A stretch of DNA of 53,975 nt from CBDUUP01 sp965370435 (lineage in GTDB: Bacteria; Chloroflexota; Anaerolineae; Anaerolineales; UBA11579), in NCBI GenBank assembly GCA_965370435.1, contig CBDUUP010000001.1, positions 1 to 53,975 of the forward strand, in the 5' to 3' direction. Shown here one piece after another: positions 46,476-53,975 of the stretch. Under the pieces are notes generated by a model. That model had not been told where the DNA came from. It worked only from the letters and a program-made list of their open reading frames with translations, and made no database searches. Made by a program: the position numbers and the translations under genes. How positions within the stretch are numbered: the first letter of the stretch is position 1; every line of letters begins with the position of its first letter.

Positions 46476-49001
46476 TCATTTTCCGTCCCAATCGCCAGAG
46501 AGGGGAACCAGGCCCGCTCCTCCATAGATGAAGGTTTCATCCGGGGGGCCGATGGAATTGGTGTTGCGCAGGTAGATCAGGCCCTCTTTATAGATGCCCA
46601 CCGTATCCACGCCATCGCTGTCCCAGTCGCCGACCAGAGGAGCCGCATTTTTCAGGTGTTTGTTGGAAAGAACGATGTCGGCTGGCCCATTGCTGTTGGC
46701 ATTGCGGAGTTTGAACTTCCCGTTGACCGGGTCGAAGGTGCCGATGGTGTCCATCCCGTCGCCATCCCAGTCGCCAGCGAGGGGCGTGAGTCCCGCCTCT
46801 CCAAAAGTGAACCTCCCGTCCGGTCTGCCGATGGAATTGCTGTTGCGGAGGAGAACTTCGCCATCCCGGTAGATGCCGATAGTGTCCACCCCGTCGCCGT
46901 CCCAGTCGCCCACGATGGGCTGCGCGCCGATCAATTTGAGGTGGGTGAGGGTGATGTCAGCCAAGCCCGCGTCGTTGCTGTTGCGCAGGCGGAACTCTCC
47001 ATTGACCGGATCGAACACCCCAATAGAGTCGGCTCCGTCGCCGTCCCAATCCCCGCTGAGGGGGATGCCGTCGGTGATGTCGGCGGCGAAAATGAAGTCC
47101 AGGTCGGGCGCGCCAGCCTCATTGGTGTTGCGCAGTTGGAAACGCCCCTCGGCCGGGGTATAGGTCCCGATGGTGTCATCGCCCTGGAAAAGGGAGGAGA
47201 ATCCCCAAGCAGGCCCGTTGATCGAACCGCCGTAAACTCTCACTCCATCGCTGGGGCCGCCAGCCGCGCCGGATGTATCATAAATGGGATTCCCGTATCC
47301 TGTATCGAAGTGATACAGGGCGACGGTGTCCCCGTCGGTGAGGTAGGGGGCTTCGGGAACAGTGAAATTGGTGGTCCCCGGCGTCTGCCGTAAGATAGTG
47401 GAAAACCGCAGTTCTTCCAGCCAGCCATAAAAAGAAGGATGCACGTCATGGCCCAGGATGCCCTTCCAGGCCCCCACCACCAGATAGGGGTCGTATTCAT
47501 CCACTGCCACGGCATCGTCAGGATAGCTGATGTCGCCGACCGGGCCAAATCCCTCCGCCGCCAACACTCCGTCCACGAACAGCCAAAGGTGGCCGTCACT
47601 GGAATGCCGCTGCACCAGAATGTGCCGCCACTCCCCATCGGTGACCGAGGCCGGGCTGCATAGGGTGAGGGAACCGGTCCCCGGTACAGTCACGCCGAAC
47701 ACCACCTTCCCCCCCGCCAGAGAGAGGCCATATTCCGGCGTCCCATTCTGGGCGGCGCGGTTGAGGATGATGTTGCCCAGCTTCCAATCATCGTTGTCCC
47801 CACAGGCGATGGCGGGTGCGACGTTCTCTTCCGCCGCCGCCTTGAGCCAGAGTTCGATGGTGAAATCCCCGGCGCCCACGTCCACCGGCGGGCCGGGGCT
47901 GCCATCCACGGGGATGAGCAGGCGGTTTTCGGTATCCCCGGTCACCTCGTTGCTGTAGCTGCCGTTGTAGCGCAAGTTGAACCCGGCCACCGGCGGCTGG
48001 ATCACCGGCGTGAGCAGTATCCCCTCGTAAAAGTAAAACAAAATGTCGGCCCAGGATTCTCCCGCCGCGGCCATATCATTGGATTCATACTGCCCCATGC
48101 AAAAATCAATTTTCAACGCTTCACAAGAATAATTGTTGTCATTCTCAATGTCGTGATAGGTGCGGTATGAAGTGTGGGGAATAAGGCCGTCCAACGTCAT
48201 CCGCCAGTTCCAGATCCAATCCACCGCCGCGTTGGTGCTGGCATATGAGAGTGATGGGTCGTAGACCTGGTCGCAGGTGCTGTCGTACACGTCGGCATCC
48301 GACCATTTGCCGCCCCGAGCGATCCAGTGCCAGGCGTAGGTCTTGACCGCCATCCCGCCCGCCCGCAGCGATTCGCCCACCCAATAATATAGCCATTCGT
48401 TGGGCAGCACGTGCTTGACGTAATACTTGAAGTTCACCTCTACGACCACGTAATCGGTCGGGTGGCTGCAATGCGGCCAGGTGGACCCAACCAGGCCTTT
48501 GGTGACCCGCACCTTGATCGTCTCCGGCAAGGGATCGTTGAGGTTGTCTCCCGGCAGAGGCCCCTGGTCTTCTATCCATTCATCCAGGTCGGGCAAGTCG
48601 CTGCGGTCAGGAAGGCCTTCGGGCAGCACGGTGTTGACGGGTTCGTCGCCCAGTTCGACGCTCAAGATCAGGGTGTCATTTCGCACCAGGCGCACGTTGA
48701 CGATGGCCCATTCGCCGAAGCCCTCCGCAGTTACCCGCACAGTGACCGGCAAGATCTCCTCGTTCATCGGAATATCATCCCAGGAGAAACGCCCCTCGGC
48801 ATCCGTCACCCCGGCGAGGCCCAAATCATCCACCCTCACCTGCGCGCCGGAGACCGCCATCCCAGAAGCCCCCTCCACAACCTGCCCGCGCAAATCCCCA
48901 TAATAAACCTCTCCCGCCGCAGCCTGAATCGCCGGATACAAAGAGGCCAACCCCAAAACCAATACCGCCCCCACTTGAAGGAGTTTATTCACTCTACTCA
49001 T
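46476..49001 (-). CDS. Secreted multidomain protein: CarboxypepD_reg, SpoIID-like, LamG-like, FG-GAP-like repeats
   Basis: An 841-residue exported protein. A signal peptide (about 1-28, ending AAAGE) is followed by a carboxypeptidase regulatory-like beta-sandwich (about 35-118: GQVVEGASGMAVSGAQVRV...AGVTDAEGRFSW), then a SpoIID-like domain (about 165-330; VEVNFKYYVKHVLPNEW and ESLRAGGMAVKTYAWHW, which parallels EALKAQAVAARTYA of lytic SpoIID proteins), a LamG/concanavalin-like domain (about 375-600), and at least five C-terminal repeats with GDWDGDGxDTIGxY/F and FxLRNxNxxGxPD. DxDxDG in the repeats should bind calcium. SpoIID domains act on peptidoglycan; this combination suggests a cell-surface glycan-binding lytic protein (inference). 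Confidence 0.78.
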   Translation of the reverse strand: MSRVNKLLQVGAVLVLGLASLYPAIQAAAGEVYYGDLRGQVVEGASGMAVSGAQVRVDDLGLAGVTDAEGRFSWDDIPMNEEILPVTVRVTAEGFGEWAIVNVRLVRNDTLILSVELGDEPVNTVLPEGLPDRSDLPDLDEWIEDQGPLPGDNLNDPLPETIKVRVTKGLVGSTWPHCSHPTDYVVVEVNFKYYVKHVLPNEWLYYWVGESLRAGGMAVKTYAWHWIARGGKWSDADVYDSTCDQVYDPSLSYASTNAAVDWIWNWRMTLDGLIPHTSYRTYHDIENDNNYSCEALKIDFCMGQYESNDMAAAGESWADILFYFYEGILLTPVIQPPVAGFNLRYNGSYSNEVTGDTENRLLIPVDGSPGPPVDVGAGDFTIELWLKAAAEENVAPAIACGDNDDWKLGNIILNRAAQNGTPEYGLSLAGGKVVFGVTVPGTGSLTLCSPASVTDGEWRHILVQRHSSDGHLWLFVDGVLAAEGFGPVGDISYPDDAVAVDEYDPYLVVGAWKGILGHDVHPSFYGWLEELRFSTILRQTPGTTNFTVPEAPYLTDGDTVALYHFDTGYGNPIYDTSGAAGGPSDGVRVYGGSINGPAWGFSSLFQGDDTIGTYTPAEGRFQLRNTNEAGAPDLDFIFAADITDGIPLSGDWDGDGADSIGVFDPVNGEFRLRNSNDAGLADITLTHLKLIGAQPIVGDWDGDGVDTIGIYRDGEVLLRNSNSIGRPDGRFTFGEAGLTPLAGDWDGDGMDTIGTFDPVNGKFKLRNANSNGPADIVLSNKHLKNAAPLVGDWDSDGVDTVGIYKEGLIYLRNTNSIGPPDETFIYGGAGLVPLSGDWDGK

Positions 49002-49014
49002 CTCATCACCATTT

Positions 49015-49062
49015 GCGTTTAACGTTAGAACGTTTAAACGTTGAACGTTTTGACGTTAAAAA
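49015..49062. repeat. Palindromic AACGTTTAAACGTT repeat upstream of the secreted protein
   Basis: GCGTTTAACGTTAGAACG-TTTAAACGTTGAACGTTTTG: third copy of the 12517-12540 family. Confidence 0.75.
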
Positions 49063-49109
49063 GTTCGGTCAAGTTAATTATGACCTAAAATCCCCTCCTG
49101 GGTCATGGC

Positions 49110-49236
49110 TCAGTAGTCCTAATCGTCGAAGACCTTCAACCCCATAGAACCACTTTGACCAGTAAGGCCAGTTCGACTAGCAAGACCAGTCAGACCATTA
49201 AAGACTACTCAGACAACTAAGACCACTTAGACTCTT
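49110..49236. repeat. GACCAGT / GACTACTCAGAC short-word repeat
   Basis: Words such as TTTGACCAGTAAGGCCAGTT, GACTAGCAAGACCAGTCAGACC and AGACCACTTAGACTC: the reverse complement of the 6087-6157 family. Confidence 0.65.
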
Positions 49237-49602
49237 TTATACCCAATTCCACGCATACCAAACAGTCAGCGCATTAAGCCCAATGCCTACAATGATCAAA
49301 AATTTGTGATAGGCAGGGTAGCCAGGCAGGGAAGCGAGATTGACAAAAATAAAGATTACGCCTACGATAATGTTCGCCCAGCGATTCACAGGATCATCCA
49401 ACGTCAGGGATAAGAAAACCATAATAATCGGGATCACCATTAAAATTGCGATTCCCAACCACATTCCCTGAGACATCTTCACGCCTTCTATTTCTTGTCC
49501 CGCTTTAAAGTCGCCCGCCATGATCCGCAGCACATCCCCCCAAAGATTATTTAACATTGAAGCCACCCATAATATTGAAAGCGTTATCCTAATCTCTTCC
49601 AT
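49237..49602 (-). CDS. Four-helix small membrane protein (DUF6326-like)
   Basis: A 121-residue hydrophobic protein with four predicted helices (about 5-28, 47-66, 74-92, 98-118) and a short polar loop MAGDFKAGQEIEG. I recognise it only as resembling the DUF6326 family; no function known. A strong AAAAAGGAGAATGAATC ribosome site lies before the ATG. It is the last member of the run of minus-strand oxidoreductase and membrane protein genes. Confidence 0.65.
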   Translation of the reverse strand: MEEIRITLSILWVASMLNNLWGDVLRIMAGDFKAGQEIEGVKMSQGMWLGIAILMVIPIIMVFLSLTLDDPVNRWANIIVGVIFIFVNLASLPGYPAYHKFLIIVGIGLNALTVWYAWNWV

Positions 49603-49652
49603 GATTCATTCTCCTTTTTGAATGAAAATCGTTTACCCTATTCGCTGCTATT

Positions 49653-50627
49653 CTATTCCACAGTGATGACGATCTTTCCTTCGGCGTGTCCTTCCCCAAA
49701 ATACCGGAAGGCTTCAGCAGTCTCACTAAGCGGGTAACGTCTATCGATAACCGGGACGATCTTACCGGCTTCGAGAAGCTCCTTCACCACAACCAAATCT
49801 TCTTGGCTTTGTATTGCCGGCCCTGAACCCTTTAATTGCTTGCCCCCCTTCTTTGACATCAAGGGTCCCAGGAGCATGGTTTTGAAGATATGCGATATCG
49901 GGCCGCCAATACAGACATAAGTTCCCGTGGGGCTTAATGCGCGCTTAATATCTGAAAGCGGAGGATTTCCATTTGCGCCAATGATCAAGTCATACGCCTT
50001 CCCATTTTGAGTGAAATCTTCTTGAGTGTAATCAATGGCATGGTCTGCCCCAATTGAGCGCGCCATCTCCATTTTCCCGGTACTGCACACCGCAGTGACT
50101 TCAGTCCCATACGATTTGGCGATCTGCACTGCAAACGTCCCCACGCCGCCAGATGCGCCATTCACCAAAACCTTTTGCCCGGCCTGAATTTGTCCTGTAT
50201 CGCGAATACATTGCAGAGCGACGACCGCCGACACAGGCGCGGCTGCGGCTTCCTCGAACGATATATTGGACGGTTTCAACGCCAATACATTTTCAGGGAC
50301 CGCTACATACTCAGCATAACCGCCCTTGCCAGACCAGGATATGTCCCCGAATACCTCATCGCCGGGTTGAAACTGCTCTGCGTTTTTGCCAACCGCTTCT
50401 ACCCGCCCCGCTGCGTCCATGCCGAGTATCTCGTCTTTTGGTTTTAGAAAGCCATCCGTTAGGCGGACCATGAACGGTTTACCGGTCATGGCATACCAGT
50501 CGCCTTTATTTAGGGCTGCCGCATGGATTTTTATCAAGACTTCATTGTCTTTGGGAGCAGGCTTTTCTACCTCTTGAAGCTGTAGGACATCCGGCGGCCC
50601 GTATTCTTCACATACAATTGCTTTCAT
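49653..50627 (-). CDS. Zinc-free MDR oxidoreductase (quinone reductase-like), copy 1
   Basis: A 324-residue medium-chain dehydrogenase/reductase using NAD(P)H. N-terminal GroES-like domain (MKAIVCEEYGPPDVLQLQEV, GMDAAGRVEAVG, FQPGDEVFGD), Rossmann domain with NGASGGVGTFAVQIAK (about 150-165) and DHAIDYTQEDFT. No structural or catalytic zinc Cys/His pattern, so it is of the quinone oxidoreductase type, reducing quinones or enals. Very similar to the copy at 51459 and to the partial gene at 53874. AAAAAGGAGAATAAA precedes the ATG. Confidence 0.88.
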   Translation of the reverse strand: MKAIVCEEYGPPDVLQLQEVEKPAPKDNEVLIKIHAAALNKGDWYAMTGKPFMVRLTDGFLKPKDEILGMDAAGRVEAVGKNAEQFQPGDEVFGDISWSGKGGYAEYVAVPENVLALKPSNISFEEAAAAPVSAVVALQCIRDTGQIQAGQKVLVNGASGGVGTFAVQIAKSYGTEVTAVCSTGKMEMARSIGADHAIDYTQEDFTQNGKAYDLIIGANGNPPLSDIKRALSPTGTYVCIGGPISHIFKTMLLGPLMSKKGGKQLKGSGPAIQSQEDLVVVKELLEAGKIVPVIDRRYPLSETAEAFRYFGEGHAEGKIVITVE

Positions 50628-50703
50628 TTTATTCTCCTTTTTTAAATATCATCATTTAATCTTCGTTCCTATCTGTTTTGGCTGACTCGGAAACGATTGC
50701 GGA

Positions 50704-51372
50704 TCAATTGAATCCTTTCACGATCAGCCATACCCCTAGAACTACTTCGTATGGCAGGTATAGCAGGCCCACTACCATAGCGGGACTGAATTTAGGATTG
50801 TATAACACCAGCAGGACAGCTATTGTCATCAGGCAAACTGCTATAAGTCCCCAGAGAGCCAATGCCGTTGGAACAACTCCTGATACATAAAGCAGGTAAT
50901 ACCAAAGGATTCCGCCCAGGCAGAAGAACCACATATGGATATCGTATCCCTGCCTATCAACGCCGTTATACAAGAAACGGCCCAGCGTTTGGTAGGGGGA
51001 TGCTTCGGGCGCTCCCGCCTCAACGAATTCCTGGCTCAAAGGTATCAGCGCGTAAGTCCCTATCTTGCTCATGGCAAGCGTTATCCCTTCGGCCATAAAA
51101 CACCCCAGGGCGACAAGCGAGATGATGGGGTACTTTTCGTAAAAGACGATATAAAACATGACCCCCAGGATAAGAATTGCAGCGCTGTTAACCAGCGCGA
51201 CCAAATTGCTGACCCGCAGCCGGTTAAGGTTTTTTGAAACATTCACCAGGATATCGGATGTACTGCCAGATCCAACGACCGATATCAGCAGGCGTTCACT
51301 GACCATACTGGCGGCAAAAACAAGCAATTGCGCCGCGCCTAAAAGCCTGACGGTATTCATATCTATGTTCAC
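50704..51372 (-). CDS. DUF4386-like membrane protein
   Basis: A 222-residue protein with about six hydrophobic segments. RLLGAAQLLVFAASMVSERLL, VSKNLNRLRVSNLVALVNSAAIL and GYDIHMWFFCLGGILWYYLLY are typical of DUF4386 proteins. No known function. It begins with GTG at 51372; AAAAAGGAG lies seven bases upstream, the same ribosome site as in the neighbours. Placed between two MDR genes. Confidence 0.72.
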   Translation of the reverse strand: MNIDMNTVRLLGAAQLLVFAASMVSERLLISVVGSGSTSDILVNVSKNLNRLRVSNLVALVNSAAILILGVMFYIVFYEKYPIISLVALGCFMAEGITLAMSKIGTYALIPLSQEFVEAGAPEASPYQTLGRFLYNGVDRQGYDIHMWFFCLGGILWYYLLYVSGVVPTALALWGLIAVCLMTIAVLLVLYNPKFSPAMVVGLLYLPYEVVLGVWLIVKGFN

Positions 51373-51458
51373 GTTTATGCTCCTTTTTGACTATTCCGAG
51401 GTTGGCGTAATCTTACGCTTACCATATAACAGCCCAGTGGCATTGGCGTCATATTCCT

Positions 51459-52430
51459 TCACATAGTGATGACGACTTTTCCTTGGGCGTGTCCTTTTTC
51501 GTAATAGCGGATAGCTTCAGGGACCTCACTTAGCGGGTAACGTCTATCTATAACCGGCGTTACTTTACCGGCTTCAATAAGCTCTTTCAAAAAAACCAGA
51601 TCCTTATGGTTTGGTTCACCACCGTAATAAACAAATTTCTTATCCCCGGTCTTTGAAATCCTTGGCCCTAGGAACAAAACGCCCAACATTGCAGCTATAG
51701 TAAATCCGCACAGGACATAAATTCCCGTGGGACTTAATGAATGTTGATAATCCGAAACCGAACCTTTGACCGCAATATCAAAGATCAGATCATACTGCCG
51801 CCCATTTTTGGTGAAATCTTCTTGAGTGTAATCAATAACATGGTCAGCGCCAATCGAGCGCAGCAGGTCCAAATTCCTAGCGCTGCACACACCGGTTACT
51901 TCAGCTCCAAACGACTTGGCAATCTGTACCGCAAACGTGCCAATACCGCCAGAGGCGCCAATGATCAAAACCTTTTGCTCCGGCTGAATCTGTCCGTGAT
52001 CGCGAAGGCCTTGCAAGGCGGTGACTGCGGCTGAAGGTACGGCGGCGGCTTCCTCAAAGGTCAAATTAGCCGGTTTTATTGCCAGAGCGCGTTCTTCAGA
52101 CAGACATATATACTCGGCAAAAGCGCCCAGGCCATCGCTGTATAGGTCCCCGAATATCTCATCACCGGGTTGATACTGCTTTACGTTGCTGCCAACCGCT
52201 TCAACCTGGCCCGCCAGGTCAACGCCGAGCATCTTGTTCTTGGGTTTTAGAAACCCGCCCGTGAAGCGGATAAAGAACGGGTTAGCTCTCAGGGCGCGCC
52301 AGTCAGGCGCATTTACGGACGCCGCATGAACTTTTACCAAGACTTCATTGTCTTTAGGGATAGGTTTTTCTATCTCTTTGAATTGAAGAACATCCGGCGA
52401 TCCGTATTTTTCATATACCATTGCTTTCAT
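51459..52430 (-). CDS. Zinc-free MDR oxidoreductase, copy 2
   Basis: A 323-residue paralogue of the gene at 49653: MKAMVYEKYGSPDVLQFKEI, LGVDLAGQVEAVG, IGASGGIGTFAVQIAKSFGAEVTGVCSA, DHVIDYTQEDFTKNG and the same C-terminal VTPVIDRRYPLSE...GKVVITM. Differences concentrate around residues 225-270, including a hydrophobic stretch (CGFTIAAMLGVLFLG), so substrate or partner may differ. AAAAGGAGAATACA before the ATG. Confidence 0.88.
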   Translation of the reverse strand: MKAMVYEKYGSPDVLQFKEIEKPIPKDNEVLVKVHAASVNAPDWRALRANPFFIRFTGGFLKPKNKMLGVDLAGQVEAVGSNVKQYQPGDEIFGDLYSDGLGAFAEYICLSEERALAIKPANLTFEEAAAVPSAAVTALQGLRDHGQIQPEQKVLIIGASGGIGTFAVQIAKSFGAEVTGVCSARNLDLLRSIGADHVIDYTQEDFTKNGRQYDLIFDIAVKGSVSDYQHSLSPTGIYVLCGFTIAAMLGVLFLGPRISKTGDKKFVYYGGEPNHKDLVFLKELIEAGKVTPVIDRRYPLSEVPEAIRYYEKGHAQGKVVITM

Positions 52431-52503
52431 TGTATTCTCCTTTTAAAAATGGTTCTCAATCGCCGAGAGCAGGGACAACCGTGAGGATGCCCGCCGCACC
52501 CAT

Positions 52504-52878
52504 CTATCTCGTGTACACTAGAAAGAACTGAGCCATAGCCAGCAAGAAATACGTTATCGCCATTGCGGGCGTATCAATAAAGACAGCCCAAAGGCTGAAG
52601 ATGGCCCCGGCAAGGAGACCGTAGACCGCCAATGGCCCTCGACTGAGGATAGCGATGCCAACTAGCTCTTGAAATACGAAAAGCAGTATGGTGAAGAACT
52701 TTGTGCGAGGCAGGACAACCGATTTGAGGAATCGCCGCGATAGAGCCAGCCAAGCGCCGCTGGCAAATCTTCCATGTCCATGCTTCCAATGATAGAAGAA
52801 GTTGCCAATCCCGCCGAATAAAAAGGCCAGCCCGAATCCGATCTCAAACAAATTCTGAGCGCTTTCGCTTATCTCCAT
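52504..52878 (-). CDS. Four-helix small membrane protein, unknown
   Basis: A 124-residue protein with four hydrophobic segments (about 10-25, 50-70, 73-92, 98-118) and a basic His-rich loop (YHWKHGHGRF). Not recognised. I choose the ATG at 52878 because TAGGAGATG lies upstream; the frame opens at 52917. Confidence 0.6.
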   Translation of the reverse strand: MEISESAQNLFEIGFGLAFLFGGIGNFFYHWKHGHGRFASGAWLALSRRFLKSVVLPRTKFFTILLFVFQELVGIAILSRGPLAVYGLLAGAIFSLWAVFIDTPAMAITYFLLAMAQFFLVYTR

Positions 52879-53022
52879 GTCATCTCCTAAAGATATTTGG
52901 TCGCCGATTTGGCGCAATGTTAAACAATGACAGATGACGACGAAATCGGAGCATTGGGTCAGGGGTAAGCCCCTCTCCCCAATACTCCGTTTCGCCGTTG
53001 AGTCTTGAAATCGAAAAGGTTA

Positions 53023-53742
53023 CTACGCCGCCGCGCTTGGCTTACTGCGCAACATGACGATCCCCAGCCATATCATCCACACGATCTTACCCAGCCCAAA
53101 AACGGCCACAAACGCCAGGAAGAAAGCCGGGATAGCTGAAAGGATACCCGCCACACCGAGGACCACGCCAAGGTAGTTCAGCGCCTTGGGAAGCTCTCCT
53201 GCCCGCAAAGCTGCCAAACTTACCAGCAGAACCCATGGGCCGCCTAGCAGCTCACCACTAGCGCCGCCTAATCCTTGAGCCACTGAGTCAATCGCCAACC
53301 AGACCGTTCCAGCTTGAGTCGGGTCTGTGCCATAGAGATCGATGACAATGCCCATGCCGAAGTTTGAGATCATGCCGTAAGCAATGAGCACGGTGGCCCA
53401 GATAAGCCCGATGACAGTCGCGGTTTGCGCCAATCTAGGTGAGCCGGCTTTCAAGCGCTCGTAGAGCGCCAGCGACAGGACAACCAGAAAGAAGCCGAAG
53501 ACAATATAGGCGATCAGGTTCAATATGTAAATGAAGCCCTGGTTGTCCACAAGTGAAGCCACCTTCTCGATAAGAGTGAAATCACCAAGAGTGTCCAACA
53601 CAACGACATACCCCACCATTGCAATCACGTATGCTGCTGCCGAGTACAGTGCGGCAATGCCGCCCAACTTCTGTAAATTCTTCTTTTTTTTCTCCTTTTT
53701 TGTATACCTAAATATAGCACGAATGTATATCTGGATTGTCAC
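53023..53742 (-). CDS. DUF4386-like membrane protein, start uncertain
   Basis: Up to 239 residues, about six hydrophobic segments; KLGGIAALYSAAAYVIAMVGYVVV and the long C-terminal helices fit DUF4386. The only in-frame starts are a GTG at 53742 without a ribosome site and a TTG at 53667. An AAAAAAGGAG site lies at about 53701-53692 but is followed by AAAAAAAAGAAG with no ATG, where each neighbour has one. The start codon may have been lost or shifted in the poly-A tract. Alternatively the GTG is used. Confidence 0.6.
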   Translation of the reverse strand: MTIQIYIRAIFRYTKKEKKKKNLQKLGGIAALYSAAAYVIAMVGYVVVLDTLGDFTLIEKVASLVDNQGFIYILNLIAYIVFGFFLVVLSLALYERLKAGSPRLAQTATVIGLIWATVLIAYGMISNFGMGIVIDLYGTDPTQAGTVWLAIDSVAQGLGGASGELLGGPWVLLVSLAALRAGELPKALNYLGVVLGVAGILSAIPAFFLAFVAVFGLGKIVWMIWLGIVMLRSKPSAAA

Positions 53743-53873
53743 GAATAGGTATTGAATTTTCTCAGTTTTTTATTGGCGGATAGTACTTAAAAAATAGTTA
53801 TCAATTGCCTGCAGTAAACTGCTCGATCAGAGGCGGACGGGGAGGTTTATATTTGAAAATATGGGTTCACTCT
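53743..53873. other. AT-rich non-coding spacer
   Basis: No supported gene or repeat. AT-rich, with only a short GC-rich stretch (AGAGGCGGACGGGGAGG). Confidence 0.5.
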
Positions 53874-53975
53874 TCACATAGTGATGACGACATTTCCCTT
53901 TTTGTGCCCTTTTTCGACATACCTGTGAGCGTCGGCAATCTGTTCCAAAGGATAGCGTCTATCTTTAGCCGCCTT
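53874..53975 (-). CDS. Partial MDR oxidoreductase, copy 3 (C-terminus only)
   Basis: The last 33 codons of a gene cut by the window edge. The translation (KDRRYPLEQIADAHRYVEKG, then KKGNVVITM and stop) aligns with the C-termini of the MDR genes at 49653 and 51459 (DRRYPLSE-x-x-EA-x-RY...GK-V-ITM). It shows that at least three family members lie in a row. Confidence 0.85.
   Translation of the reverse strand, partial: KAAKDRRYPLEQIADAHRYVEKGHKKGNVVITM

Overview
This window looks like a chromosomal piece of a Chloroflexota bacterium, probably Anaerolineae or a related class. The evidence is a complex I operon with two nuoM copies, a short archaeal-type ProS, Thr/Pro-rich lipoprotein linkers, and core genes of fairly high GC mixed with AT-richer accessory genes. 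The spacers are full of degenerate short-word repeats. The assignment is inference from gene content; there is no rRNA here and I saw no tRNA.

Layout. Left part (1-9900): an AT-rich membrane protein, a three-gene AddAB/RecBCD-like helicase-nuclease operon (inactive helicase-like ATPase, active UvrD-type helicase, stand-alone Fe-S PD-(D/E)XK nuclease), a lipoprotein and RecJ. Together these look like a recombination and repair block. 9900-19650: an Mrr-type endonuclease, two small tandem paralogous membrane proteins, a candidate terminated small RNA, a MazG-like hydrolase, an APH-fold kinase, a LOG-family protein, ProS, a helical-repeat protein, and the classic rpsO-pnp pair. 19650-27150: a membrane-anchored protein with an S49 peptidase, a SIR2 plus repeat protein that resembles NAD-depleting defence effectors, and a winged-helix regulator with an MFS exporter under a consensus promoter and operator.

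27500-41100 is one long minus-strand bioenergetic cluster, read from right to left: nuoA, H, J, K, L, M, M, N, then atpI, B, E, F(delta), then murE. Only the membrane sectors of complex I and of the ATP synthase are encoded. None of nuoB/C/D/E/F/G/I and none of the F1 genes are here. The b subunit gene runs in frame through a single TAG codon into the C-terminal half of a delta subunit, so this is an interrupted b-delta fusion.

41400-49000: a TgpA-like transglutaminase membrane protein, a GAF-PAS-class III cyclase, and a large secreted protein combining a SpoIID-like domain, a LamG-like domain and FG-GAP-like repeats. 49200-53975: a minus-strand run of three related zinc-free MDR oxidoreductases (the last cut by the window edge), interleaved with small DUF4386-like and other membrane proteins.

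The most striking non-gene pattern is that several accessory genes (mrr, the SIR2 gene, the cyclase) each sit between inverted copies of a different low-complexity spacer repeat. The SIR2 gene has a 25-nt exact inverted pair. The best second looks are the b-delta interrupted gene, the SIR2-repeat gene with its inverted flanks, the split AddAB-like operon, and the candidate small RNA near 12.1 kb.
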